A DNA stretch of 64,000 nucleotides from contig NZ_CAMIHB010000003.1 of NCBI RefSeq assembly GCF_946221635.1, positions 1 to 64,000 on the forward strand. The letters run 5' to 3'. Each line of letters opens with the position of its first letter. Within the stretch, counting starts at the first letter, position 1. The DNA is from an uncultured Rhodoferax sp. Lineage in GTDB: Bacteria; Pseudomonadota; Gammaproteobacteria; Burkholderiales; Burkholderiaceae_C. A program made the position numbers and the translations under genes. The notes below the pieces were generated by a model. That model made no database searches. It was not told where the DNA came from and was given only the letters and a program-made list of their open reading frames with translations. This document shows, one piece after another, positions 33,220 through 42,060 of the stretch.

Positions 33220-34188
33220 CTAGCGCTCCTTGGTGTAGGGCCTGCCCAAAGCCTGCGGCGCCACCGCCTTGCCAATGAATCCGGCCAGCAGCACCACCGT
33301 CAGCACGTAGGGCAAAGCCTGGATGAACTGCACGGGCACCTCACCCATACCGGGTATGCGCACCCCTTGCAGCCGAATCGCCGCCGCGTCCAGAAAGCCG
33401 AACAGGAGGCAGGCCCAGAAGGCACCGACCGGATGCCAGCGGCCAAAGATCAGCGCCGCCAGGGCCATGAAGCCCCGCCCTGCCGTCATGTTGGCGGAGA
33501 AATTGGCGCTCTGCGCCAGCACCAGATAGCCGCCCGCCAGCCCGCACAAAATGCCGTTGAGCGTGAGCGCCGTGTAGCGCAAACCGGCCACGGACACGCC
33601 TGCGGCATCCACCATCTGCGGGTTCTCGCCCACCGCACGCAGGCGCAGGCCAAAGCGGGTACGGAACAGCAGCCACCAGGTCGCGGGCACCAGCGCCAAG
33701 GCCAGATAAACCATGCCGTTGTGGCTCAGCAAGCCCACGCCGATGAAGTTGCCCACCATCGGAATGCCTTGCACCGCCGCCTGCAGCCCCGGGAACAGGG
33801 GCTGGATACGCACCACATCGCTGACAGGTGGGGTCTGCCCACCTTGGGCAAACCAGGCAATGCCCAACACCACCGTCAGACCTGCTGCGATGATGTTGAT
33901 GGCCACCCCCGACACCACCTGGTCACCCTTGTGGCTCACGCAGGCCAGGCCATGCATCCAGGACAGGGCTGTGGCAACCAACACCCCCACCAGCAGGGCC
34001 ACAGCCGTCGACTGGTAGGTAGCGCCCATGGCACCCGCCGCAAAGGCGGCAGCCAACATCTTGCCTTCCAGACCGATATCCACGACGCCGGAACGCTCGG
34101 ACAGCAGCCCTGCCAGCGCACACAGGATCAATGGCGTGGACACGCGCAGTGTGGATGCCAGCATGGCGTAGATCAGGGTGTCATCCAT
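33220..34188 (-). CDS. Nucleoside ABC transporter permease 2 (BMP-type)
   Basis: A 322-residue inner-membrane permease with about eight to ten helices, of the BPD_transp_2 group. Motifs include ERSGVVDIGLEGKML near the N-terminus and LGRPYTKER at the end. With the upstream permease, ATPase and BMP-family binding protein it forms a complete importer; BMP-type systems of this architecture carry purine or pyrimidine nucleosides. It starts within the preceding permease gene (8-nt overlap). Confidence 0.9.
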   Translation of the reverse strand: MDDTLIYAMLASTLRVSTPLILCALAGLLSERSGVVDIGLEGKMLAAAFAAGAMGATYQSTAVALLVGVLVATALSWMHGLACVSHKGDQVVSGVAINIIAAGLTVVLGIAWFAQGGQTPPVSDVVRIQPLFPGLQAAVQGIPMVGNFIGVGLLSHNGMVYLALALVPATWWLLFRTRFGLRLRAVGENPQMVDAAGVSVAGLRYTALTLNGILCGLAGGYLVLAQSANFSANMTAGRGFMALAALIFGRWHPVGAFWACLLFGFLDAAAIRLQGVRIPGMGEVPVQFIQALPYVLTVVLLAGFIGKAVAPQALGRPYTKER

Positions 34189-35296
34189 GGCGCACCCCCA
34201 GCTTGAACACGCGGGCCAGCACCCACCCCAGACGGGGCGCAATCACGTACGTCATGGCTCCCGAAAACAGCACGATAAACCCCTGCAACATCACCACCAT
34301 CTCCCGGCTGAAACCGGTGACTTCAAAGGCCACCTCGGCCCCACCCTGAAACAGGGCCCCAAAAAGCACGCTGGCAAAAATAATCCCCACCGGGTGGTTG
34401 CGCCCCATGAGCGCCACCGCGATCCCCGTAAAGCCGGCACCGCTCACAAACTCCAGCAGCAAGCGGCCATTGACACCGGCAATCTCATTCATGCCCACCA
34501 ACCCCGCCAGAGCGCCGGAAATGGACATGGCGATCATGACCTGATGGCGCGAGCGGATGCCCGCGTATTCCGCCGCACTGGCACTCGACCCCACGGCGCG
34601 CAGGTGGTAGCCCGCACGGGTGCGCCAAAGGAACAGGTAGACCAGCAAGGCAGCCGCGAGCGCAATGAAGAGGCTCACATTGAGGGGAGATGCATCCCAC
34701 TGGATTCCCAGCCAGCCAAGCGCCTCATGCATGCCCGGCAACTTGGCCGAGTCCGCAAACGCGGCGCTTTCCACCGACATGGAACCCGCCGGGCGCAGGT
34801 GGTTCACCAACAAGTACACCAGCAAGCTGCTGGCGATGAAGTTGAACATGATGGTGGTGATCACCACATGGCTGCCCCGGTACGCCTGCAGATAGGCAGG
34901 CACCGCCGCCCAGGCGGCACCGAACAGGGCGCCCGAGAGCACCATGAGCGGCAGCATGATCCAGGCCGGCAGCGCATGGGACAACCACAGCGCAATCAGG
35001 CCCACACCCAGACCACCCAGGATGGCCTGACCTTCGCCACCGATGTTGAACAGGCCGCCATGGAAGGCCACAGCCACGGCCAGACCGGTAAAAATGAAAG
35101 TGGTGGCGTAATACAGCGTGTAGCTGATGCCGCGCTGCGAGCCAAAGGCGCCCTGGATCAGCACCGAGATGACTTCGGCCGGGTCCTGCCCCACCAGCGC
35201 CACCACGCCTGCTGCAGCCAGCAAGGCCACAGCCAGACAGACTGCCGGCAGCAAGACCAGATCCGCCCAGCGCGGCAAGGGATAGGAGGTACTCAT
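34181..35296 (-). CDS. Nucleoside ABC transporter permease 1 (BMP-type)
   Basis: A 371-residue permease of the same importer, longer than its partner because of an N-terminal helix pair. Recognisable are FTGLAVAVAFHGGLFNIGGEGQ and GIAVALMGRNHPVGI. The start MSTSYPLPRW at 35296 overlaps the ATPase stop (ATGA), and the frame upstream of it lies in ATPase antisense. Confidence 0.9.
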   Translation of the reverse strand: MSTSYPLPRWADLVLLPAVCLAVALLAAAGVVALVGQDPAEVISVLIQGAFGSQRGISYTLYYATTFIFTGLAVAVAFHGGLFNIGGEGQAILGGLGVGLIALWLSHALPAWIMLPLMVLSGALFGAAWAAVPAYLQAYRGSHVVITTIMFNFIASSLLVYLLVNHLRPAGSMSVESAAFADSAKLPGMHEALGWLGIQWDASPLNVSLFIALAAALLVYLFLWRTRAGYHLRAVGSSASAAEYAGIRSRHQVMIAMSISGALAGLVGMNEIAGVNGRLLLEFVSGAGFTGIAVALMGRNHPVGIIFASVLFGALFQGGAEVAFEVTGFSREMVVMLQGFIVLFSGAMTYVIAPRLGWVLARVFKLGVRHG

Positions 35297-36843
35297 TGCC
35301 CACCTCCGGTCATCAGCAAGCCCAATCCAGCCTCGGTGCAGTCGGCAATGGCCAACTCCCCGGTGACCCGCCCCTGGTTCATCACAATCACCCTGTCCGA
35401 CAACGCCAAAATCTCGTCCAATTCGCTGGACACCACCAGCACCGCGCAACCGGCATCGCGCATGGCGCGCAGCTGGCTGTAGATGAATTCGATGGCTCCG
35501 ATATCCACACCGCGTGTGGGTTGCCCCACCAACAACACCTTGGGTGCCTGCCCGATCTCGCGCGCCAGCACCAGCTTTTGCTGGTTACCACCGGAAAACT
35601 TGCTGCTCACCAGCTCCGGATCGCGCGGGCGCACATCGAAACGCTCCATCATGGCCGCGGTTGCCGCGCGCATGCGCCCATGCGACATCCATCCGTGGCT
35701 GGCATACTCCGGCAGGCCGTCGTAGCCCAACACAGCCGACTCCCAGGCCACAAAATCCATCACCATGGCACGCGCATGCCGGTCCTCCGGCACATGGGCC
35801 AGGCCCAGGGTGCGTGCGGTATGCGGGTCCAGCCACTGGGTCGCTCCAAAGCTCTGCTCACCCAGCTGCAAACTACCTTCCTGCGGCGCCAGCAGCCCCG
35901 AAAGCACATCGAGCAGCTCGCTCTGGCCATTGCCCGACACACCCGCAACGCCCACGATCTCACCAGCACGCAGCTGCAGATTCAAACCCTGGAGGCGCAC
36001 GACCTGCATGGCATCGCGTACCAACACGTCACGCACATCGAGCAATACCTCGCCGACAGCACGCGCCTCTTCGTCAAGCCGCCCCATCTGCACCTTGCGA
36101 CCCACCATGGCTTCGGCCAGTGTCTCGATCGAAGCCTGGGCAATGGGCAATTCCTGCACCACCCTGCCGCCCCGCATGACCGTGACCTGGTCGCACAACC
36201 CCATGACTTCCTTGAGCTTGTGGGTGATCAGCAGAATGGTGGTGCCCTGCGCACGCAGGACGCGCAGCACCTTGAACAGATGCTCAGTTTCCTGGGGCGT
36301 CAAGACGGCCGTGGGTTCATCCAGGATCAAGACCTTGGCGCCGCGGTACAAGGCTTTCAAAATCTCCAGCCGCTGGCGATCCCCGACCGGCAAATCGCTC
36401 ACCAGCGCATCGAGCTTGACGTGCAGGCCCGTCGCCTGCATGAGGCCTTCCAGCTTGCTGCGCACGGTGACATCGGCCCTTTGCAGCAGCCAATGGGGCT
36501 CGGCACCCAACATCACGTTTTCCAGGGCGCTCAGGGTGTCCACCAGCATGAAGTGCTGGTGCACCATGCCAATGCCCTGGGCGATGGCGTCGTCCGCATT
36601 GCGAATCGTCACACGCTGACCAAAGACTTCTACCGTGCCGCTATCGGCTTGGTAGAAGCCATACAGAATGGACATCAGCGTGCTTTTGCCCGCACCGTTT
36701 TCACCCACGATGCCATGCACGGTACCGGGCGTAACACGCAGTTCCACATCTGCATTGGCGGCAACCGCACCAAAGCGCTTGTTGATGCCATGCATGTGAA
36801 CAGCCCATGGGCCGGCACCGGGGCTCAAGCTATCTGCACTCAA
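35293..36843 (-). CDS. Nucleoside ABC transporter ATP-binding protein (double ABC)
   Basis: A 516-residue tandem ABC ATPase. First cassette: Walker A GENGAGKST near residue 49 and LILDEPTAVLTP. Second cassette: SGGNQQKLVLAREIGQ and VLLVGQPTRGVD, in which a Gln stands where Asp is normal, as in other double-ABC importers. It starts with TTG at 36843, supported by an AGGAG six bases upstream; ATG at 36795 is an alternative. A partial terminator precedes it after the binding-protein gene. Confidence 0.9.
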   Translation of the reverse strand: MSADSLSPGAGPWAVHMHGINKRFGAVAANADVELRVTPGTVHGIVGENGAGKSTLMSILYGFYQADSGTVEVFGQRVTIRNADDAIAQGIGMVHQHFMLVDTLSALENVMLGAEPHWLLQRADVTVRSKLEGLMQATGLHVKLDALVSDLPVGDRQRLEILKALYRGAKVLILDEPTAVLTPQETEHLFKVLRVLRAQGTTILLITHKLKEVMGLCDQVTVMRGGRVVQELPIAQASIETLAEAMVGRKVQMGRLDEEARAVGEVLLDVRDVLVRDAMQVVRLQGLNLQLRAGEIVGVAGVSGNGQSELLDVLSGLLAPQEGSLQLGEQSFGATQWLDPHTARTLGLAHVPEDRHARAMVMDFVAWESAVLGYDGLPEYASHGWMSHGRMRAATAAMMERFDVRPRDPELVSSKFSGGNQQKLVLAREIGQAPKVLLVGQPTRGVDIGAIEFIYSQLRAMRDAGCAVLVVSSELDEILALSDRVIVMNQGRVTGELAIADCTEAGLGLLMTGGGQ

Positions 36844-36886
36844 ATCCTGCTCCTCTTGGGGGCTCTTGCTCTCAAGTAATCAAGTG

Positions 36887-36924
36887 AAAAGCCCACGGCA
36901 CTGTGCGCAGCACCGCGGGCTTTT
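36887..36924 (-). terminator. Hairpin between binding-protein and ATPase genes
   Basis: AAAAGCCCACGG pairs with CCGCGGGCTTTT (one mismatch). On the minus strand the U-run is short (TTTT). Such hairpins after binding-protein genes usually limit read-through and stabilise the upstream mRNA, giving excess binding protein. Confidence 0.6.
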
Positions 36925-36976
36925 ATTTTTTCGACCAGGGCAGGACATGAAGGTCCCCACCCCGGCCTGACCTGGT

Positions 36977-37960
36977 TTAGAACTTGCAGGCGTTGTCGGC
37001 CATGAAGTCGGCAACCTTGATCTTGCCGCTGATAATGTCGGCCTTGGCAGCTTCCACCTTCTTCTTCATGTCGGCTGTCACCAGCTTGGCGTTGTTGGCG
37101 TCCACGGCGTAATCCACGCCGCCTTCCTTCAGGCCCAGCACGGAGATGCCAGCCTTGTGGCCTTTGGCCACGTTGTAGACGGCCACGTCCACACGCTTGA
37201 GCATGGAGGTCAGCATGGTGCCGGGTTGCAGGTGGTTCTGGTTGCTATCCACGCCAATGGCCAGCTTGCCACTGTCCTTGGCAGCCTGGTACACACCGAT
37301 GCCAGTGCCACCAGCGGCAGCGAACACCACATCCACACCTTGCGAGAACTGGGCCTTGGCCAGTTCACCACCACGTGCGGGATCGTTCCAGGCAGCACCC
37401 GTGGTGCCAGTCATGTTGCCGATCATTTCCGCCTTGGGGTTGGCCCACATCGCGCCTTGCTTGTAGCCGCACTCGAACTTGCGGATCAGGGGAATGTCCA
37501 TGCCACCCACAAAGCCGACCTTGCCGGACTTGCTGGCCATCGCAGCCATGGCGCCCACCAGGAAGCTGCCTTCCTGTTCCTTGAACACGACGGACTGCAC
37601 ATTGGGCAGGTCCACCACCATGTCGATGATGGCGAATTGCAGCTTGGGGAATTCCTTGGCCACTTTTTCGATGCTGGAGGCTTGGCCAAAGCCGATACCG
37701 ATGATGGGGCTGGCACCACGCTCCGCCATACGGCGGATGGCCTGCTCGCGCTGCGATTCGTTGGTGATTTCGAAGGACAGGTACTTCTTGCCCGTTTCCT
37801 TCTTCCACTTTTCAATGCCGTTGTAGGCCGCTTCGTTGAACGACTTGTCGAACTTGCCGCCCATGTCGAAGACGACAGCGGGGTCGGCGGCCATGGCCTG
37901 GAAGCTGGCAGCCAAGGTCGCAGCCAGCAGGCTCAAACGCACAGTAGATTTCACGGTCAT
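36977..37960 (-). CDS. BMP-family nucleoside-binding periplasmic protein
   Basis: A 327-residue binding protein with an N-terminal signal peptide (residues 1–24, ending QAMA). It is of the Bmp/PnrA group that binds nucleosides: DPAVVFDMGGKFDKSFNEAAYNG, then FVGGMDIPLIRKFECGY and DVVFAAAGGTGIGVYQAAKD. Genes for pseudouridine glycosidase and kinase lie just upstream, so pseudouridine is a likely ligand along with common nucleosides. The stop is at 36977; a hairpin follows, before the ATPase gene. Confidence 0.93.
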   Translation of the reverse strand: MTVKSTVRLSLLAATLAASFQAMAADPAVVFDMGGKFDKSFNEAAYNGIEKWKKETGKKYLSFEITNESQREQAIRRMAERGASPIIGIGFGQASSIEKVAKEFPKLQFAIIDMVVDLPNVQSVVFKEQEGSFLVGAMAAMASKSGKVGFVGGMDIPLIRKFECGYKQGAMWANPKAEMIGNMTGTTGAAWNDPARGGELAKAQFSQGVDVVFAAAGGTGIGVYQAAKDSGKLAIGVDSNQNHLQPGTMLTSMLKRVDVAVYNVAKGHKAGISVLGLKEGGVDYAVDANNAKLVTADMKKKVEAAKADIISGKIKVADFMADNACKF

Positions 37961-37984
37961 AACTTCTCGCAGTTCTCTATCAGG

Positions 37985-38025
37985 TTAAAAAAACAAAACT
38001 CAATGCTTCCTCCGCAGCAAGCATT
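37985..38025 (-). terminator. Terminator between psuG and the BMP gene, in the BMP leader
   Basis: AATGCTT (38002–38008) pairs with AAGCATT (38019–38025), followed on the minus strand by GAGTTTTGTTTTTTT. It lies 111 nt after the psuG stop and 25 nt before the BMP start codon region. It either ends the psuKG transcript or attenuates entry into the transporter operon. Confidence 0.6.
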
Positions 38026-38136
38026 CCGCACTGTAGGGCAAGAATACTTACCGGTCGGAGTGTGACCATCAGGGCTTATCCGTATATAACTCCAACGTTA
38101 TACACCTCTTCCGCCACCAAGCATCCCGCCCGCACA

Positions 38137-39066
38137 TCAGATTTCCGCCCGCCCCAAACGCACCAGCTCCGTACCAATCGCGCTCGCCAGACGCGCATTG
38201 TTGAGCACCAGCTGGATATTGGAGGCCAGACTGTCTCCGCCGGTCAGCTCGCAAACGCGGGCCAATAAAAACGGCGTGGACTCCTTGCCTCCAATGCCTT
38301 GTGCCGTGGCTTCCTGCAAAGCCTGTTCAATGGCTGCATCAATGGCATCGCGCGGCATGGCATACGCTTCAGGAATCGGATTTGCAATTACCATGCCACC
38401 CGCCAGCGCCATGCGCCACTTCACATGCAGCGCACGTGCAATAGCTTCAGGCGTATCGAGCCGGTAGTCCACGGGAAATGCACTGTCCCGGGTGAAGAAC
38501 GCGGGCAAGGACGAAGTCTGGTAACCCACCACCGGCACACCGTGCGTTTCCAGGTATTCCAGCGTCAGGCGCAAATCCAGGATGGATTTGGCGCCCGCGC
38601 AGACCACGGCCACCGGCGTCTGGGCCAATTCCTGCAGATCGGCAGACACGTCAAAACTCTGCTGCGCCCCGCGATGCACACCGCCAATGCCTCCCGTGGC
38701 GAACACGCGGATTCCGGCCATGGCTGCAATGATCATGGTGGAGGCCACGGTCGTCGCACCGGTGACACCTGCGGCCACGATGAAGGGAATGTCACGGCGG
38801 CTGACCTTCACCACCTCGCGCCCGCTGCGGCCGAGCTGCTCGATGTCCGCGCCCGAGAGGCCCGCCTTGAGTCGGCCGTTGACGATGGCGATGGTGGCGG
38901 GCACGGCGCCATGGGCGCGCACCTCGGCCTCCACTTGCAAGGCGGTCTGGACATTCTGCGGATACGGCATGCCGTGGGAAATGATGGTGGATTCCAGCGC
39001 CACCACAGGCCGCCCTTGTTCCAGCGCCTGGCGGACTTCGGGGGCAATGTCGAGATAAGGATTCAT
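38137..39066 (-). CDS. psuG: Pseudouridine-5'-phosphate glycosidase
   Basis: A 309-residue PsuG enzyme that splits pseudouridine 5'-phosphate into uracil and ribose 5-phosphate by cleaving the C–C glycosidic bond. Family motifs: VVALESTIISHGMPYPQN near residue 21, GATTVASTMIIAAMAGI and FATGGIGGVHRGA, and later ANPIPEAYAMP. The start at 39066 overlaps the kinase stop (ATGA). An N-terminal extension in frame to 39621 is kinase antisense-frame noise. Confidence 0.95.
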   Translation of the reverse strand: MNPYLDIAPEVRQALEQGRPVVALESTIISHGMPYPQNVQTALQVEAEVRAHGAVPATIAIVNGRLKAGLSGADIEQLGRSGREVVKVSRRDIPFIVAAGVTGATTVASTMIIAAMAGIRVFATGGIGGVHRGAQQSFDVSADLQELAQTPVAVVCAGAKSILDLRLTLEYLETHGVPVVGYQTSSLPAFFTRDSAFPVDYRLDTPEAIARALHVKWRMALAGGMVIANPIPEAYAMPRDAIDAAIEQALQEATAQGIGGKESTPFLLARVCELTGGDSLASNIQLVLNNARLASAIGTELVRLGRAEI

Positions 39067-40007
39067 GGGAAAGACCGTTGTTGTTGTTGCCGTACGGCAG
39101 CGTGGTTCAAATCTGGCGAGTTGGCGAATGTACTGGAAAGCGTGATCTCCGCACAGGCCATGCCATAGGCGACGGCTTCTTCCAGCGCCGCGCCGCGCTG
39201 CAAGGCCGCAACGACGCCAGCCATCAAGGCATCGCCCGCCCCAGTCGCGCTGCTGACGGGTACAGGACGCGAAGCGCGAAAATGCGGCACCGCGTCCAGA
39301 TCCGCCCAGCACACGCCCAGGGCGCCAAGACTGATGAGCACGCGCTGCACCCCCTGAAGCTGCAGGGCCCGCGCAGCCGTCTGCGCCTCCTCGGGGCTGC
39401 GCACCTCCAGACCCGTAAGGGCCTGAGCCTCCATGTGGTTGAGCTTGAGCAGAAAGAGACCTTTCAGTTGGTTCGCTACCCGCACACACTTGGCCACCGA
39501 CACGCCATCCACAGCCGCTGCGTGGCCCTGCGCCAGCAGGTAGGCCAGGGTGGGCGCGGGCAGGTTGCAGTCCAGCAGCAGCAAGGCGTCGTGCTGCATC
39601 TGCGTCAGAGTTTGCGCGCACCGTGCTGGTGTGAGCGTCTGCAGAATGTCCATGTCATTGACTGCCATGGCCACTTCGCCATCCGGCCCGTGCATGGACA
39701 GGTACGTCGCAGTCCGCCCGCCTGAAATGCAAGGCGATCCGTCCATGGAGACACCCAGCGCCGTCGTCGCCTCGCGCAGCGCCTGCCCAAAGGCATCGTC
39801 ACCCAGCACGGTCAGCAGCCGCACCGGCACCCCCAGACGGGCCAGGTTCTCCGCCATATTGCGACCGACCCCTCCGGGTGAGTAGCGAATCGTTCCCGGG
39901 ATGGAGTCACCGGCTGCAAGTGCACCGCCGGCCTGGGCGCTGATGTCCATATTTGCGCCGCCTACGACGGTGACGGCGCGCGGAACATCCTGCATGGAGA
40001 AAGTCAT
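39063..40007 (-). CDS. psuK: Pseudouridine kinase (PfkB family)
   Basis: A 314-residue PfkB-family sugar kinase. Motifs: VVGGANMDISAQAGG at the N-terminus, SPGGVGRNMAENLARLG, and ATGAGDALMAGVVAAL with the catalytic Asp. Coupling to psuG by a 4-nt overlap identifies the substrate as pseudouridine. It is divergent from ribokinase across an 82-bp control region. Confidence 0.93.
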   Translation of the reverse strand: MTFSMQDVPRAVTVVGGANMDISAQAGGALAAGDSIPGTIRYSPGGVGRNMAENLARLGVPVRLLTVLGDDAFGQALREATTALGVSMDGSPCISGGRTATYLSMHGPDGEVAMAVNDMDILQTLTPARCAQTLTQMQHDALLLLDCNLPAPTLAYLLAQGHAAAVDGVSVAKCVRVANQLKGLFLLKLNHMEAQALTGLEVRSPEEAQTAARALQLQGVQRVLISLGALGVCWADLDAVPHFRASRPVPVSSATGAGDALMAGVVAALQRGAALEEAVAYGMACAEITLSSTFANSPDLNHAAVRQQQQRSFP

Positions 40008-40089
40008 TGGGGTCTATACGGAAGAACTTATCTGGCCTTCGCGATTTCGGCGTCAAAATAGACGGTTTCCTCATCAGCGAGTGCATCCG

Positions 40090-41022
40090 ATGATACTTGT
40101 GGCTGGCTCCGCCAATCTGGACTTTGTGGTCCGGGCCCATCACATTCCCAGCCCGGGAGAAACCGTGCTGGGCCGCGATTTCAAGACCTTTCCCGGCGGC
40201 AAGGGCGCGAACCAGGCCGTGGCCAGCGCCCGCGCCGGTGCTGCGCCCACCCACATGCTGGTCGGCCTCGGACAAGACGCATTTGCGGCCCCCCTGGAAG
40301 AATCCCTCCAAGGCGCTAGCGTTCAACTGCACACCGTTCGTACACCGGATCACCCCACGGGCACGGCCTTCATCTGCGTGTCCGACGACGCGGAGAACGC
40401 GATTACCGTGGCGCCGGGTGCCAATGCCCAACTGCGCCCCGAACACCTGCCCAGCCTGAGTGGGTTCACCCACCTGCTGCTGCAACTCGAAACCCCCATG
40501 GAAACCGTGACCGCCTATGCCAAGGCCGCACGCGCACAAGGTGTGTCCGTGGTGCTGAATGCCGCGCCCGCGCAAAACCTGCCGCCCGAGCTGCTGGCGC
40601 ATACGGATGTGCTGGTGGTCAATGAAGGCGAGCTCGCCACCGTGTCTGGCCATGACGGCAGCATCGCCCAATGCCTGGAGCGCATCCAAGTGCCCACCGT
40701 GGTCGTGACCCTGGGCCACCATGGCAGCTGCGCGCGCCAGCATGGGGTCTTCACCCTGCAAGGCGCCTACCCCATCACACCGGTAGATACCACGGGCGCA
40801 GGAGATACCTTCTGCGGCAGCCTGGTGGCCGCCCTGAGCCAAGGCAAGACATTACCCGACGCCCTGCAGTACGCCAGTGCCGCCAGCGCTCTGGCATGCA
40901 CCCGCTGGGGCGCCCAGTCCAGCATTCCCGAGGCAGCGGAGGTCAGCAGCTTCGTGGCCCGGCACCCCCAAACATCCCCTGAGGCCCAAGAGGCGCTGCG
41001 CGCCTTCTGCGGCCTGAACTGA
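40090..41022 (+). CDS. rbsK: Ribokinase
   Basis: A 310-residue PfkB-family kinase closest to ribokinase: ILVAGSANLDFVVRAHHIPSPGETV, FKTFPGGKGANQAVASAR, and DTTGAGDTFCGSLVAAL with the catalytic Asp. It would phosphorylate the ribose released by the nucleoside hydrolase encoded 19 nt downstream. The start at 40090 is family-like, and the extension to 39901 overlaps psuK. Confidence 0.9.
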   Translation: MILVAGSANLDFVVRAHHIPSPGETVLGRDFKTFPGGKGANQAVASARAGAAPTHMLVGLGQDAFAAPLEESLQGASVQLHTVRTPDHPTGTAFICVSDDAENAITVAPGANAQLRPEHLPSLSGFTHLLLQLETPMETVTAYAKAARAQGVSVVLNAAPAQNLPPELLAHTDVLVVNEGELATVSGHDGSIAQCLERIQVPTVVVTLGHHGSCARQHGVFTLQGAYPITPVDTTGAGDTFCGSLVAALSQGKTLPDALQYASAASALACTRWGAQSSIPEAAEVSSFVARHPQTSPEAQEALRAFCGLN

Positions 41023-41041
41023 TTTTTCAAGCGAGACCTTC

Positions 41042-42028
41042 ATGAGCAACACCACTGCACGCAAAGTTATCTATGACACCGACCCCGGCGTGGACGACGC
41101 CATGGCGCTGTACTATGCACTGGCCCACCCCGGCATCGACGTCGTGGGCATCACCACCACATTTGGCAACGTGACGGTGGAACAAGCCGCGATCAATGGC
41201 CTGTACCTTACCGAAATCGCCGGGAAGAACATCCCCGTGACCCAGGGCGTCAAAACCCCCTGGCTCAAGGCGCCGGGAACACCCCCCGATTTCATCCACG
41301 GCGGTGACGGCCTCGGTAACCTGCCCAGCCGCGTGCCGACCAAGAGCGTGCTGGACCCCCGCCCCTCGGCCCAGTTCATTGTGGACATGGCGCGCGCCCA
41401 CCCCGGCGAGATCACCCTGGTGGCCGTGGGTCCCCTGGGCAACCTGGCCACGGCCCTGAAGCTGGAGCCCAAGCTGCCCCAGTTGCTGCAGGAAGTCATC
41501 ATCATGGGCGGCACCATCGATGAACCCGGCAATGTGTCACCCGTGTCGGAAGCCAATATCTGGAACGACCCGCACTCGGCCGACTTTGTGTTCACCGCCG
41601 GCTGGAAGTTGACCATGGTGGGCCTGGACGTGACCCACCAGCTCATCCTGCCACTGGCCCTGTTCAAGAAAGTGGCAGACCACCACAAGCACGTGGCCAC
41701 CGATGTGCTGCACCACGCGGTCGCTTTCTATGCCGACTTCTACAGCGGCGTGTACCCGCATGTCGCCAAGATCCACGGCTGCTTTGGCCACGACGTGCTG
41801 GCCTTTGTGGCACTGACCAACCCGGAAATGTTCGAAGTGCAGAGCGGTCGCATCCGCGTGGCACTGGACGGCGCCGGCAACGGCCAGACCATGATGCGCC
41901 GCCGTAACATCTTCTATCCGCAGCCCGGCTGGGGCGATGAGGTGCCCGATACCCATGTCTGCATGAACCTGCAGGTGGACGCGGCGCGTGAACTCATCGA
42001 ATCCACCCTGATGTCGAACTGGCTCTAA
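41042..42028 (+). CDS. Nucleoside hydrolase (IunH family)
   Basis: A 328-residue nucleoside hydrolase that cleaves N-glycosidic bonds of purine and/or pyrimidine ribonucleosides. The calcium-binding motif DTDPGVDDAMAL is at residues 13–24, a second Asp/Asn site is in IIMGGTIDEPGNVSP, and His-containing VTHQLILP and HDVLAF segments follow. It acts in the cytosol on imported nucleosides. Confidence 0.93.
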   Translation: MSNTTARKVIYDTDPGVDDAMALYYALAHPGIDVVGITTTFGNVTVEQAAINGLYLTEIAGKNIPVTQGVKTPWLKAPGTPPDFIHGGDGLGNLPSRVPTKSVLDPRPSAQFIVDMARAHPGEITLVAVGPLGNLATALKLEPKLPQLLQEVIIMGGTIDEPGNVSPVSEANIWNDPHSADFVFTAGWKLTMVGLDVTHQLILPLALFKKVADHHKHVATDVLHHAVAFYADFYSGVYPHVAKIHGCFGHDVLAFVALTNPEMFEVQSGRIRVALDGAGNGQTMMRRRNIFYPQPGWGDEVPDTHVCMNLQVDAARELIESTLMSNWL

Positions 42029-42060
42029 CCCACGCATACCCTAGGCACGAGAGGCCCGCC

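Noticed and set aside
38137..39621. Long psuG version with 185 extra N-terminal codons
   Set aside because: The extra part lies antisense-frame within psuK and has no PsuG similarity; ATG 39066 overlaps the psuK stop as expected for coupling.
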